DNA of 64,000 bases, taken from contig JANFOG010000005.1 in NCBI GenBank assembly GCA_024336345.1, positions 1,426,001 through 1,490,000 on the forward strand, read 5' to 3'. Position numbers and translations under genes: made by a program. The notes beneath the pieces were generated by a model. That model searched no databases and was not told the origin of the DNA. It saw only the letters and a list, made by a program, of their open reading frames with translations. Of the stretch, positions 11,556 to 24,374 are shown in pieces. This stretch comes from Mariannaea sp. PMI_226 (Eukaryota; Ascomycota; Sordariomycetes; Hypocreales; Nectriaceae). Positions within the stretch are counted from its first letter, which is position 1, and each line of letters opens with the position of its first letter.

Positions 11556-13070
11556 CGTGGCCCTGTTTCCTAGGTACTGAGTCAGAACTGGGTTCGTAGT
11601 TCGCGACTTTCTAAGTAATAGATCGTGCGATGGGAAAGGATTCTAGAATGGGTATTCTGGAATACGAAGATTGGAATGGAATGAATGTAGTAGCGAGACC
11701 CGAATGGGGGTTTCAAAACCGCAGTCATACTCAAAACCTCCAATAGGGATGCACTTACCAAGCTGAGATGGTGTCTGTTTTCTCTATCGCTGGCACGGAA
11801 CGAAGGACGCGAGGAGGGCCGAGGGCCTTTGAGATGTCAGAAGTAAACTCAGGGACGGCAAAGCGAAAGGATGATGAGGCAAGGAACAGGCAACTTGGGC
11901 ACAGATGCTGACTTGAGGAGAATAGATGAGAAGTGATGATGTAAAGAAGGAAGAAGTGTGGAAAGGGGGAGAGAACTGCGATTAAGTAGGAGGGAGGGAA
12001 TCAAGCAAGGAGCGGGGCTCTGCGGAGTGACAAGCGCGAATCACTGACAAACCTTTAGGGGATTCTCTAAGCCTAATGTTGAACTCTTCGATCTATTGTT
12101 TAGGTCAGGTTAGGGAGTTTAGTGTGGACAAGTGAGAAGAAGATGTGAGATAATGTTGAGGAGAAGTGTGAAGAGAAAGGAGAAAAAAAAAGAAGAGAGT
12201 CTTGAGCTGGAGACAGCGAGAGGTAGTAAATAGCAAATCAACAGCGTGCCTGCTCCGCGAATCGATGATGTAGAAAATATCTGGTCAGCTGCTTTTTTGT
12301 CGACGTCTGATAGGAATGCAATAGACGCGGGAAATGAGCACCTGCAAACAGATGTCAACACTTGACACCAACTATTAGATACTAGCAAGTGCAGCTTTTG
12401 CAAATGCCGAGAGCTATCTAGGAACTATCCAGGTACTCTCAGCAACGAACGTTTGATAGCGAGGTTTGTTACACAGCCTTGGCACCGAGGAGTACCTTGG
12501 TACGCAGTGGTTGCGACAAGGCCCTGTTCGCTCAAACTGGCAGAGACAGTACAATACGAAAACAAAACCAAGGATCTAGCGTTACGTTCGATGAAAGACA
12601 GGAATTACGTTTGGGACATGTGTGTGTCTTGAGCGATCGATAAACATCCGCCGCCGTTTAGCGCAGGAGGAGAACTGAGCCAAACAATCCAGGACAACAG
12701 CGTTGGGCTTCAGTGTGATCACGCGGCAAAAATGAGATGGTGATCCAACATTTTATAGGCATCGTACCTAGCTACTATATAGAGTAAACTACAGTTATGT
12801 AAGGAGAGAAATTAATCAACCCTACCATCACTGCTCACACGAAAAGCTTTTTGGTTTTGACTGGCACAACTCTACGGCCGCCATCTGTGTTTGAGTCCTT
12901 ACCCGAACGCCGTACCATGCAAGACAAACTATGACATCCTTCCCTCGGTCTCGGCCAGCTTGGCCATGGTTGTGTAGGACGAGCCAACTATGTCAGCAAT
13001 CACAAACAAACAACCCCCACGTGCTGTGAAGCAACGAGGCTCCAAACAAACGTGTAATGTGCTCGACTGA
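11556..13070. other. Argonaute 5' leader and promoter, plus 3' flank of RNA14
   Basis: No separate gene. The part nearest Argonaute holds the predicted 5' UTR intron. On the minus strand 11770-12200 is C/T-rich, as expected of a fungal promoter and leader. Beyond that lies the RNA14 3' flank. The 94-codon minus frame at 12119-12403 lacks coding character. Confidence 0.55.
11570..11758 (-). other. Predicted 5' UTR intron of Argonaute (189 nt)
   Basis: On the minus strand a perfect GTAAGT donor (first base at 11758) pairs with an acceptor reading CTGACTCAGTACCTAG, which ends at 11570 and has a good CTGAC branch site. The spliced leader would then run GAAACAGGGCCACG directly into the Argonaute ATG at 11555. 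Leader introns are common in highly regulated fungal genes. This is a sequence-only prediction. Confidence 0.5.
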
Positions 13071-16000
13071 TCAGTATCGATAACCTCCATACTGCCCGGT
13101 TGGTGGTGCTCCGTATCCGCTGGGAGCCTGAGACCATGCTGGCTGATTGCCAGCTGCGTCAGGAGGAGGATAAGGGCCAGCTTGGTAGCCAGCACCGCCG
13201 TCTGGCCGCAGTGGCGAGTTCCTATACCCACTGGAACCAGAAGATACTCTTCCATAAGGGCTAATTGGTCGGTTTCCGTACTCGCCCGATGCTTGTCTGG
13301 CATGGGTTGGGTTAGGGAAACGGGGTTGACCACCGGTGGCGGCTTTTAATGCAGCGTAGTCTGGCAGGACGGTGTCTCGTAGCACTGAGACCATGGCCGC
13401 TGGATTCAGTTGCGTGGTATCGTAACTCTGGGCAGGAGGGAGGATGTTGAGGAAGAAGGTGATATCTCGGTGGAGTGCGGATGTCTGGTTACGGCGCTGT
13501 TGGTCGAGGCGACGGCCTGCTGCCCCCTTCAGGGGAGAACTTCCTCTAGCAAGTCTCTTAGGCGGGTTCAACTCGTCGTCGTCGATGCCAAGAGGCCGTT
13601 TGGGCGAGGCCGTTGCTCGCACGTATTGAGGTCGCGGACTCTGTTCCTGTCGGACGGGAAGAGGGCTGTTGCGTACTGAGGTGGGCTGTTCGATTGCGGG
13701 TACAAGCTGCTTCGGTCGCATCTGAACAGCCTTGGAGATGATGAGAGGGGCAGCGATGGGATCAAATCTCTCAGAAGAGTATCGAGCAATAAAGTAGTTG
13801 AGTTTGGGGTCTTCGGGGAAGAGTTCGGCCATTCGATCTTCTAGCTTGGATATCTGCGACAATTCGCCGAACTGCGACTCATACTTGTGGAAGTAGGCAT
13901 AAAGTGGCTTGGCCTTGGACAAGGTCTCAGGCTTTGAGACAAGTCGGTTGACGCATGTTTCGAAGACAACGCGGGCATCTAGGACGAGTTAGTGTGATAT
14001 TCTAGAAGATATATACACAGTATTTAGCTTACTTGTTGTGTCGTCCTTCGAATGAAGATACTTTAAATACTCAATCATAAAGTTCTCGTCATTAGGAAAT
14101 AGGCGTGCGCCGCGCTCGAAGATCTTAGCGCCAACTGGGTCTTTGTAGACAACAGATTCAAGCAGGGCGACAGCGACATAAACGTCACTCGTCAGTCGAC
14201 CTTTTTGACGGGCATCAGTAAACACTTTTCGAAGACCACCTTCTGTTTGGTTGCCTTTGCCTTGGATGCGGCGCATGACTCGGGCAAGGGCGATCCAAAC
14301 ATAAGAAACCGTGCGAGAGAGGAGTTGTGTTTCAATGGCGTAGGCCTTCTGGATAGCAACGATTTGCTCCTCCATTGCAGACCTTTTGGGCTTATTATCG
14401 TCATCGTCATTGTCATTCTCCTCAATGGATGGCTGTAGCGGCTCCTGAGCTGCCGCCTGTTTGAGAGTACTGACTTCGAGTTTCTCACGTTCTTTCACCT
14501 TGTCACCCAACTCATACAAAGTATCCAACACATCATCAAAAGGCTTTCGCACAGCTTTGGCGTATTCGGACTTGTCGCCTTCCTTGGCTGGGTAGTTAAC
14601 CTCGATGTGATCGGCATGCTTCAGCGCGAGAAGAACGCTCTCAGGATTCGCCTTAATGCCTTGCAGCAGCATCTCTGTTCCCATCTCTTTATCATTGTCA
14701 CGCACATCATTTTCGAAGCACCATTCAGCTGCATCAACCCATATCTCCGGCCAGAAACGGAGCGCCATCAAAGCTTGCTTGTAGCAATAGAGTACTCGCT
14801 GGTTGTACGACTTCGGTTCCTCTGCCTTGAGAACCAAGGGGTCATCCTTCTCCCAAGCAATCCATTTTTTCCACAGCTCGACTTGCTCTCGGAATTCCTG
14901 GTTACCGTCGAATCCAGGCGCTGGCGGAAGCCGAGGGAGGTTGCTACGTTTCAGGTGGCGAGTGATGTTGTCGAGAGCGATGTTAGCACTTTTAGCTGAC
15001 ATGTATGAGGGTGACCGCTCTTGAATGAACTTGCGACCCTGAGAATTGACAGTTAGTAGGTGTATGTATAGAACATGCAGGTTGACTCCCGCGTGGAAAA
15101 CATACCGTCAGCTTATTCAAAGCCATTTCGAATTGGTCGTACTCTTTCCATAAGTTATTGACAGTCAGCATGGGGATAGTAATAGCACGATGATAAACTT
15201 TTCGCAACTGATCCATCTTTTGCTGGTCCTGCCAGCCAGTGCCACCTATCTGACCTGGCCCATTCTTCACGAATTGAACGTAATCTTGCCAGATGTTGCC
15301 AGAATCCCTGTCCACACCGATGTTGTCGATGACGAACTCGTAGGATTGGGTGATGGTTCGACGAGATTGACCGGACGGGTCATTGTTGAGGTCATTTCGT
15401 CGCCGGATGTAGTTCAAGTAGACCGTCCACAGCTTCACATTGGGGACCGTCATCAGGCATCGGCCAAAGAGCTGTTCTGCATCGACAAAGTTGTCTAAAC
15501 CAAGTTCCAGTTCGATCCACTCAACCCAGATATCCGCCTTCATACAAAGAGTTAGTTAGGGCACAAAGGACTGATTTGCAGTACGCTTTTTTTTTTGTTT
15601 GTTTCACTCACAGCTTGCGGGAAAACTTCCAAGAAGCGGTTATAAGCATTTCTCGCTTGGTCTAGTCTGTTGGAACGTCTGTGGTCGGCAATCAAATTCA
15701 GCCAGGCATCCATATCTCCTCGAGGATCCTGCTTGACACGAGCTTCAAGCAACGCCACCGGGTCAAGACTGGTCACAGCTGGAGTTACGTTGGACGAGGC
15801 AGCAGGGCCGGCAATTGGAGGGGTAGGGGCAATAGGGGTAGCAACGAAAGCAACAGGAGCAGTAGGCGTGTTGACCTCTGTGGATGTAGTCGAAGGCTCT
15901 GGGTGGTTGTGGGATAACACAGTGGTCGCATTTGGCGCATCATTGGTAGGTCCTTCATCCTCGTCATCAGATGCTTCCACTAGGAAGCCGCCAGACATCT

Positions 16001-16241
16001 TGGGTTTGGATTGGCGTTGCGAACTTGCTGAGGATTCCTGTTCGGGGGGCTGCACAGGGGACCAGGTTGTGACGGACTCTGGGTCATATTCTCCTCCATC
16101 TTCTGTGCCATTATCGGCGGCATCACCTGAGACATGAGACTCTTGTGCAATGTTATCAACTTGTTGGTCGCTATACTGAACCTGAGCACCCTCTGCGGAC
16201 CCGAAACCTTCTTCACCCAACGAAGCACCCTCGGACGCCAT
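13071..16241 (-). CDS. RNA14: mRNA 3'-end processing protein RNA14 (CstF-77 / suppressor of forked)
   Basis: This is a subunit of cleavage factor IA, which with Rna15 and Pcf11 directs pre-mRNA cleavage and polyadenylation in the nucleus. Exons 16241-15612, 15537-15106, 15038-14033 and 13978-13071 total 2976 nt (991 aa), with introns of 74, 67 and 54 nt. The first 200 residues are acidic and low-complexity. HAT (half-a-TPR) repeats follow, visible as repeated W-x-x-Y/F and A-x-x-x-Y/F-x-R-x-L patterns such as ADIWVEWIELEL, AEQLFGRCLM and ARVVFETCVNRLV. The C-terminal third is Pro/Ser/Gly/Tyr-rich and ends in GQYGGYRY. The start is the first in-frame ATG followed by an acidic, Ser-rich stretch (MASEGASLGEEG). 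It is divergent from ASF1, with 1.3 kb between the two starts. Confidence 0.92.
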
Positions 16242-17536
16242 ACTGGATATAATCAGTGCCGAATCTATTGTCAAAGTCCACTCGTATGAGGGCGACCGCC
16301 GTGAATTCGCAGACGAAAGCGCGTAGGGGAGGTTGGGAGAGCGATCGGGGACGGATATGGAAATATCAAATGGTGAATCGGCAAAGGAGACAAGAGTCCG
16401 ATGGCAAAAACAACAAACGCTTCGACTGCTGAGCTCGCGATAATCGTAAAAATCTGTAGTTGTGAGTTGTGATGCAAGACAATCTCTACCGTGAGAGATG
16501 GTTCGTAAGTGACGTCTCACGGACGAGGCAAGCTCGAGGAGCTGAGCCAGTCGGCCCCGATGGTGGGAATTGCTGTCGCAGACGGCGTAGCAGGGCTCAA
16601 GTATACGGTATAGTCGGCGGTCAAATGCTGGATGACGTATGCTGGAAGATGAGGTCGTAGATGTTGTAAAGTTGAAGCTCTCAAGACGGCGCCTTGGCTT
16701 GGCAAAAATCCGAAAACATAGAGGTCACCTCCCAACCACAATGAAAGCCTTGCTAAGGGGACAAGGGCCAGTGGCAGAACCAAAGCTGGTTAGTAAACCC
16801 AAGGCGGTCAGAGCGGCGCTGGCTCGTGATTGGGTCGAAGGACGAAGTATTTCACCATTAGTGGGGCGGACTAGATTCAAAGGTAGCGTGCTTGGTGCAA
16901 GCTCAAAGCAATCACTTTAAAGGGTCACGTGATGTCATATGCTCGCCAATCTGTTAGCGCTAACCAACCACCGTGTGAGTGGCACTACCGCTCCGGCTGC
17001 TCCAAGATTTTTTTTTTCGCGTTCTATTGCAGCCAGGCACGCACCTCTAGCCCATCACCGAGGGCCCCCTGGGCCATTTGGTGCCGCCACAATGGCCCAG
17101 CCGGCAGCATCTGTGTGGGACGAACTCATTAACGCGGGGTGGCCAGAAGGCGCGTCCGTCGTCCTGGCCACCACCAGTCGCACAGGGTCAACATCTCAGA
17201 CTTCCAATCTTAGCTTGTCGCCAGCCCTTTCTATCTTGCATAATAATAACAGTGTCTCCTCCCTTCCAACTCTCACATCCATCTTCTTCCTTACAAACTC
17301 CCATTTCTTGTCGCGCGTGCCTGACTGAGCAAGCCACGACACACAGGACAGTCCAGGACAATCCACAGTGCAAGCTCCACCTCGTTGTCTAAAACCGCCT
17401 CCCTCATCGCGATTCATCCCCGTGCCCATTCTTCTATTCCCAATCCACATCCACAACACCGTGATACTGTCCTTTCGACAGCTAGCTCTTGATACCCCTT
17501 ATTTACTTATCGCCACATCCACCAGAATCAGCAAAA
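16242..17536. other. Divergent promoter region between RNA14 and ASF1
   Basis: A 1.3 kb spacer drives RNA14 leftward and ASF1 rightward. The ASF1 side (about 17200-17530) is C/T-rich and contains no ATG shortly before the true start. Several GCGCG-like words occur (near 17150 and 17314), but no exact ACGCGT box. Short frames here (for example 16939-17328) lack family features. Confidence 0.55.
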
Positions 17537-18546
17537 ATGTCGGTCGTCTCACTTTTGGGGGTCAATGTTCTGAACAACCCCGCCAAGTTCACCGACAAGT
17601 ACGAGTTCGAAATCACCTTTGAGTGCCTTGAACAACTCGAGAAAGGTTGGTGCCTCATTGCTCCTGGATTACATGCCACCCTCCTGGCTAACCTGATGCA
17701 GATCTCGAGTGGAAGCTGACCTATGTCGGATCTGCCACCTCGTGAGTTTTCATTGAAATGCGACCTCACACCGCCTATTCTAATATTTCCCAGCGACCAA
17801 TACGATCAAGAACTCGATACGCTCCTCGTCGGACCTATTCCTGTTGGCGTGAACAAGTTCATTTTCGAGGCTGACGCGCCCGATACCTCGCGCATTCCCG
17901 ACGCTGATATCCTTGGCGTGACTGTCGTTCTATTGACGTGCGCTTACGATGGTCGCGAGTTCGTACGTGTTGGTTACTATGTCAACAATGAGTACGATTC
18001 CGAGGAGCTTAACGCCGAGCCCCCTTCCAAACTGATTGTTGAGCGCGTCAAGCGCAACATTCTGGCTGAGAAGCCCCGTGTGACGCGTTTTGCTATCAAG
18101 TGGTATGTTTTGTTCCAAAGATTGTCAGACAGGAACAGGACGATTTTTTTTTTTTACTGACAGAATTCAGGGATTCTGAGGCTTCCGCTCCTGCCGAGTA
18201 TCCCCCCGAGCAGCCCGAGGCTGATCTTGAAGCCGATGGCGAGGAATATGGTGCAGAGGAAGCCGAAGAGGCCGCTAAGGACCAAGCCGCTCGGTCTGGT
18301 GACGACTCGGAGATGGCTGGTGTCGAAACGGAGAATGGCAACGACAACGATATCGGCCAAGAGGAAGACGAGATGTCGGAGGATGGCAGTGTCGATATTG
18401 AGGGAGAGAGCGAGGATGAAGTTGAGGAGGAGGAACATGTGGAAGGCGAGGACGAGGCCATGGCCGACGATGCCATGGAGGTGGACGACTCGCATGAGAA
18501 AACAGCAGCTTCCGCCACCACCAAGCCTGTTACTGTTGCTGTCTAA
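17537..18546 (+). CDS. ASF1: Histone chaperone ASF1
   Basis: It binds the histone H3-H4 dimer and hands it to CAF-1 or HIRA during nucleosome assembly and disassembly in the nucleus. Exons 17537-17645, 17702-17741, 17794-18102 and 18171-18546 sum to 834 nt (277 aa). Residues 1-155 form the conserved immunoglobulin-like core, starting [18 protein letters not shown] and containing [31 protein letters not shown] and GYYVNNEY. The remaining 120 residues are extremely acidic (Glu/Asp runs), the usual fungal C-terminal tail. Exon 2 is only 40 nt. The third acceptor must be TTCAG before 18171, because the nearer CAG would create a stop. Confidence 0.96.
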
Positions 18547-20444
18547 TCATGGACTCAGAGCACTCGCACACAACACCCAAGTAGTTTGGGGTCGTATTTT
18601 TTTGCTGGTATCATCTTATCTTGAGTCATGCATTTCATTTTTTGGGGTTGTTTTTTTCGATAACGTATGGGAGAGTGGAAGATGAATGTCTGCCTAATAG
18701 AGTTACGAGAAACGAATGGACAATATCAGGCCCGGGGGGGTGGCCAGGCATGCGATAGAACATTAGTCTGAAAGAGCAACACGACCAAGTCTGCAGTCTG
18801 GTCTCTGATGTCACTTGAGTTTTTGCCAGGATCAAGTCTCGTGAATGGTATGTGATGGGGGTTTACGTGTTTGGCTTCAGCCACCTTTTTTTTTTTTTTT
18901 TTTGGCTGCGGTTGGTTGATTGAAGACGGGATTCACTATTGGAGTTGAAAGGGAAGAGAAGAATATCGAGCCAAGCCAAGCCATTGACCAAATGGTTGGC
19001 ACGTGGGGGGAGGAATTGCGATTCTATCGCGATCAACAAAGACTGGGCTTGGGTTGAAGACTATCCTTTTTGTTTCACACATAACACGCTTTGATCAGCC
19101 GTGAAACTATTCGTTGGGCTTGATTCAAGGACACATCGCGCAATCTCTCTGCTTGTGGTGTTCAAGGCCAGCTGGTCATACCTGTACCATCCCAATCTAC
19201 AATCTCCATCCGTCCGCCTCGTCCATCGGGTGCCGCCAACAGGATGAGTAATGCTTTTTGCTAAGATGGCCACGTCGTACTCTGTAGCTACCCCAGGTCG
19301 GTAACCAGTGTAATAATACCTAAAACCCAGTCTACTGGGTATTAGATATGGAGAAACTTTGGGCTTGCCCCATGCACGTGGACCTGCGCCTCCTCGCTCA
19401 TGGAGGGGAAGAGTTCCATCAAACGGTGCCCGACGTTGGTGTCCGATTAGCGCCTATGACGTACCTAAACACTTGACGTGCCCTCTCCACCTCTCCCATC
19501 ACGGGTGACCTGTGTGTGTCCTTGGGGAGAGAGTTTTATTAGTTGACAATACAATGTTTTTGGTTTATTTCACCCGTCTGCAGCCGCTCAGAGCCGCATC
19601 CTGTTAAGGAAGGTTCCTTATTCCGCCCGGTGGGCGCGCGCAAGCCTCACTTCGAAGGCCCCTGATGTTCGGATCGGGGATGAGTATTTGTCCGTCTGTT
19701 GCTCGCTTTCCCACCTACAGTACTATGATTTCCCCCTTCCATTGCGAAAGAGAGTAGCCTTCGGTGAGAGATCATCTCAAGACTGACCTCAACAGGCAAG
19801 GTGCTCGTTTTGATTGTGTTTGATTCATTGCAATGCAGGATCCAGGCTATGGCCACCTTCACACCACCCCACGTGCTGCTCCTTTTGGACAACCACACTG
19901 CCGCTGTGCACCACTACGAAATAAGTCGGCCATGAAGCTTCGCGGAACTGTCAAGACTCGATCCGGGGACGAAGACGCTAGCTCTAAGAAGTTACAAGTA
20001 AATGCAGCAACACACTGCAGAACGATACGGCATCTGCACTATCGGAGGTTTCTTCTTCGTTTCCACACATCCGTCGCTGTTCAGTTTCAACCTAAAAACC
20101 TTGGTTTTTTTTGGGAGGGGGAGGGGGGAAAGGGACTTGCGCGCTTGATTGATGCCTTAACCTGGTGTTGGTTCGCCTTGCTTTCTTGCAAGCTTCACCG
20201 AAGTGCGGAGTTGGTGATGAGTGCGCACTGCTCAGCCGCAACTCTCATCGTCGGGGTCCGCCGAAACCCAGCTTTGGGAGGGGAGTCAAGGACAATTTGC
20301 CATACAAGTAATGTAATTAACTCACCCAACTCCCCGAGACGCCAAGCAGAGACGATCTTTCTTCAATCTATGAGGGGTAAAACAGAAGACATTAGAAATA
20401 CAACAAACAGGCTCCCCTTTTCCTTTCTCACTCAGAGTTTCTCA

Positions 20445-20452
20445 TATATAAG
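20445..20452 (+). promoter_or_regulatory. TATA-like element upstream of the CorA-like gene
   Basis: The word TATATAAG lies about 200 bp upstream of the ATG at 20651. A C/T-rich stretch suited to transcription initiation follows at about 20545-20585. Position and sequence fit a TATA box, but this is prediction only. Confidence 0.35.
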
Positions 20453-20589
20453 AATCTAGTGTTCGTAGGGGTCTTGTATTGGAGAGAAAGTCTCAACATC
20501 CACACTCTCAGCAGGTTGGCAAAAGAAAGACAACTCATATTTTGGCTTCCACTTTCAAGATCTCTCTTTTTCCCTTTCCACACTTGTTC

Positions 20590-20616
20590 ATGAATGAATC
20601 TTACCAGATCCCTTGA
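20590..20616 (+). promoter_or_regulatory. Upstream ORF of 8 codons before the CorA-like gene
   Basis: An ATG-to-TGA frame (MNESYQIP) lies 34 nt upstream of the main ATG, within the predicted leader. A short uORF placed this close can reduce initiation at the main start. Whether it is in the mature mRNA depends on the true transcription start. Confidence 0.4.
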
Positions 20617-20650
20617 GTGAACGTGAACTCCCCCTCTCACCCCACATCCA

Positions 20651-23297
20651 ATGACAACTCCAGCACCATACCAACTTACCCAACACACTATCGACGACCT
20701 CATCAGGGCCGCAGAAGTCCACCACGAGCAATATGTCCGCACTCTCCGCACTCTGCACGACGGCCTGGCCCTGCGTCGCATCGACAGCCAGCCTCGCAGC
20801 GTCATCACCATCCCAGAGCCCTTCACGCCGCCCCTGAGAGCCCTCAGCGTGCCGACTTTGGGCACCGACATGGGCATGTTGATGCGGCGCCGAGCCCGGG
20901 CTTCCACACTGGAGACCACCGCCGAACGGCCATCTCTGACCCCGGAGCTGCGCCCCTTGGCCAACTCGCCCAGGAGCCACATCAGCAACGCCGTCTTCTC
21001 CAATGATGACGACCTTCCCTTCATCCCTCTCCTCGATCCGGCCTCTGTCATGAGCGCCGGTGGCCGACATTTCGATGATGAGACGGCAATTCCCACCAGG
21101 CAGCCGCTCACACCCATGCACTGGACTGATGAGATGCTCATGAGTCACCTTCATGATACTGAATTCACGCCAGACATGGAAAAGGTCCTGGAGGACGTCA
21201 TCAAGCGCCGTGATGAGATGGACCATGCCTTGTCGTTTCGTGATTTCGCAACCTACGAGCGGGAGGGCTATGTCCAGTCTACCTTTGAAGTATATGAGGT
21301 CGGCCCAGACTCGATGCCCTTGAAGCTGAGTGAAGATCCAGATGTTGATCTTGATGGGCCGACTGAAGTCAAATACGCAGGCTCAGGACCATATGAGAAC
21401 CCGCCCCTCATCGTCGATGCACCCACTGTGTGGGAGGCAATTCGAGGCGTGAACCCTGACACTCAGTCGGTCGGCCGAATTACGTATGTTATCACTCTAT
21501 CTCTCAAGCCAATGCTTGCTTCGGAACGCTAATCATCCCCCTCTCACAGCATCGTCCAAGAACCGACCCCTCTCATCCTCGCTGCTCTGCATCTCACCAT
21601 GTCGCCTCACTTCGATATGACTGAACTTCTAGACAACCTCATTTCCGATCGACCAAATCGCGGCCGCACTCTCGCGTTCATGAATCGGGCCTTTGAACGG
21701 GCCCCCTCAGCTCAAGCTTCATCCTCATCCACCTCTTCATCTCCCATCGTTCTCCCTGTTGGCGTTACTCCCCCTCAATCTCATCCTCACCCTCCTCTTC
21801 GTGCGCTGTCTAGCCTGTCTGCGGCTCACGTCCGCCAGCGATCCTTCTTCTTTGTCTTCAAATACTACACCGTCGTTGGTACCGGCCTCACGCCCGCTCC
21901 CTGGCAGCGCTTTGACAACAGGCCCTTGGACAAGAGAATAGATGACCACATCGACATTGCCGAGTGTGGCTCCATCCTCGCCCTCTCACTCGGTGGTGAC
22001 CCTATCAAGCCAGTCCGCATGCGACCTCGACGGGAACGGGTGAGAGAGGGTTTCTTGTTTGACACATTTGGGCCGTGGCACCTCCTGAGCATCCAGAGTT
22101 TTCCTGACAACGCACATACGGTGAGGGGCGATGAATTCCAAGCGAAGCAACTTGTCAACGGACCCTGTGCGTTCCTGGAACTGCTCATTGCTGAGTACAG
22201 GGATGCTGGGAAACGAAACCAGAACCTGCATGAACTCATCACCAAGCTCATAACCGCAAAGGTAAGCCTTCTCCCTCAACCATCTTCATACTCTTTGGCG
22301 TTGTGTGCCTTTTCCCATCACTCCGCTTTTGCTTTTTTCTGTAAATCTAACACTCTCGATTCATCCTAGACCGAGTTCATGTTTGACCCCAAAGTTCGTG
22401 ACAAGCTCCTCTTCGAAGACAAGCATTTCACTTACATCCGCCGCTACTTCTGGGCCTACAACACTCTCGCCGTCGTCAACACCAGCATCAAGGCCATGAT
22501 GTCGGCCTACGTTGACACCTTCACTGATGAGTTCTGGGCCGGCAATCACCCGATCCTGTGGCCTCATTCGGAACCAGAGTCGCTTGCGGGCGTCGCCTAT
22601 CGCGAGCACATGAACACCCTCCGCCGCGAGCTTGATAAGGTGGTGCGCGAGCTGGGCGAGGTTCTCAAAAGAAACGAGCGCACGCGCAAGGAGATTGAGA
22701 ACTTACGCGATCAGCTTTTCAGCGGGAGTTCCATCAAGGAGAGCAGGAGAGCGATTGAGCAGGGAGACAACATCCAGATCTTGACCTTGATAAGCATGAT
22801 CTTTCTGCCTCTGACGTTTGTTACCGTACGTGAAACCCAAAAAAAACTTTCCCTTGTCTGTCTTTGCTTCGGGAAAGATTTCTGTTGCTCCCCTCTCTCT
22901 TCCAAGCAACAGCCAAATTAAACTAACCACTTTCACACGCATACAGTCCGTCTTTGGCATGACCGAATTTACCATTCCAGCGACCGACTGGCGATTCCCG
23001 GTAACCATGGTCCTCGTCTGTGTGCCGTTCATGCTGCTCATCCTACTCCTCCAAACACGCTCGTTCGCACTGGTCGTCGCCAAACTCGGCACCGCCGTAA
23101 CGATCCCCGCCAAACGCACCATAAGCTTCCTTCGCCGAGCCTCTCGAGATCCTGAGATCCCGGATAATCGGTCCACGCTCGGTCCATCGCAGCGCAGGAT
23201 GCAATTCCGCCGCGGCGAAAGATGGTCGTGGCACTTGGGGATGAGAGGTAAGCCGGCTGATGAAGAGCCGGACTTGGGTAGAGGGGAGCGTGTTTGA
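20651..23297 (+). CDS. CorA-like Mg2+ transporter family membrane protein, divergent GMN motif
   Basis: Exons 20651-21483, 21550-22261, 22370-22825 and 22947-23297 give 2352 nt (783 aa). The first 650 residues are a large cytoplasmic region. Just before the membrane is a long coiled-coil-like helix (HMNTLRRELDKVVRELGEVL, then ERTRKEIENLRDQL). Two hydrophobic segments follow, the CorA topology: TM1 at about 648-670 (ILTLISMIFLPLTFVTSVFGM) split by intron 3, and TM2 at about 686-704 (VTMVLVCVPFMLLILLLQ). At the position of the selectivity GMN motif the sequence is GMT (residues 671-673), so Asn is replaced by Thr. CorA-fold proteins of fungi with altered GMN motifs are known, and Mg2+ transport should not be assumed. 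It converges on the RasGAP gene. Confidence 0.8.
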
Positions 23298-24374
23298 GAT
23301 GGCGTGCGAGTTGGAACAGTGTGTGGTTTATTTCATTGCATCACGATTCAGAGTTTTATGTTTTTGATGAAGTTATGACTGATGTTCGGGTTAGAAACTG
23401 GCTTGGGCTACTTGTACAATTCTTGTATATCATCGACCTACACGGGCTGTATTGTATTTAGAGCTTATTAGACTGTGATTATTATAATGCAAAATCATCT
23501 GTGCAGTGCACAGGAGACCGAGGTCTATAGTCCTGCCGATAGGTTTATTCCTAGTTCCCCCTAATTTCCACCATTGTTTCGCTGCTTGTCGGCTCTGAGT
23601 GCTCCCTGTGTGCCCAAGAATTTGCCACGCTTGTCTTTGGCAAATCAGGTTTCGATCTACATCTACGAAGATCTGACCTGTAACGAGGTGCCAGCTCATA
23701 ACCAAGAGATCCAACTACCCAATCGGCTTCTAGCCACGGACATCAATATTCTAGCAGGTATTACGGAAATATTTCCTCCCCCTCCTTTAGACGAACACTG
23801 GTGCCGAGACGGACTGAAACATTGCAAATATTTGTCATTAAAGTATGGCTTGGACCGAGCGAATAGAAGCCAGGCCCAAGTCATTTACATAGCTACCTAC
23901 TCATGTTCAGACAAGACGCGTACCCCTTGTGCTCCCTTTTGCCCCTTTAACGGGCAGCTCCCAACTAAACTACCAGCCTGCATTCGTACATCCATCCCCA
24001 AGTCAAAGCACCCACCCCTCATCCTTACAACTCCCACCGCGGGCCAGCCGAAGCAGAAGACCGCCAGTTTCAACAAAAAAAGGAGAGAAAAAAACAGAAT
24101 ATTATCGCATGGTATATAAAATCCACCAAAAAGGCGGGAACATACATGAAACAAGTCGCTCATGGTAGAATTGCAAACATAAGCATCAAAGAACCGAACA
24201 GAAAACACGACATAAACTCCGGATCAGTCATACTAACCCAGGGAGAAGAGAACAGAACCTTCCGTGGTATCAGTATCCGTAACGCCGAGTCCCTCCCCTT
24301 GATTTGATCGTAGTACATGGATGAATGTGCATCGAGATGAATAAATGCCGCGAAAGTTGCCCGTCTTTGACCGT
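23298..24374. other. Convergent 3' intergenic region
   Basis: The 3' flanks of the CorA-like gene (+) and the RasGAP (-) meet here. Open frames on the plus strand (23574-24119) have no start context or family similarity. Nothing else was identified. Confidence 0.55.

Larger units (their letters stand above)
18547..20650. other. 2.1 kb intergenic region
   Basis: It contains the ASF1 3' flank and the promoter of the CorA-like gene. A T18 tract sits at 18886-18903. A 208-codon plus-strand frame at 19833-20459 is open but has no coding signature. A TATA-like element and a short upstream ORF near the right end are listed separately. Confidence 0.55.

Noticed and set aside
19833..20459. 208-codon plus-strand frame upstream of the CorA-like gene
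   Set aside because: No family pattern, runs through homopolymers and into the TATA-like element; composition looks non-coding.
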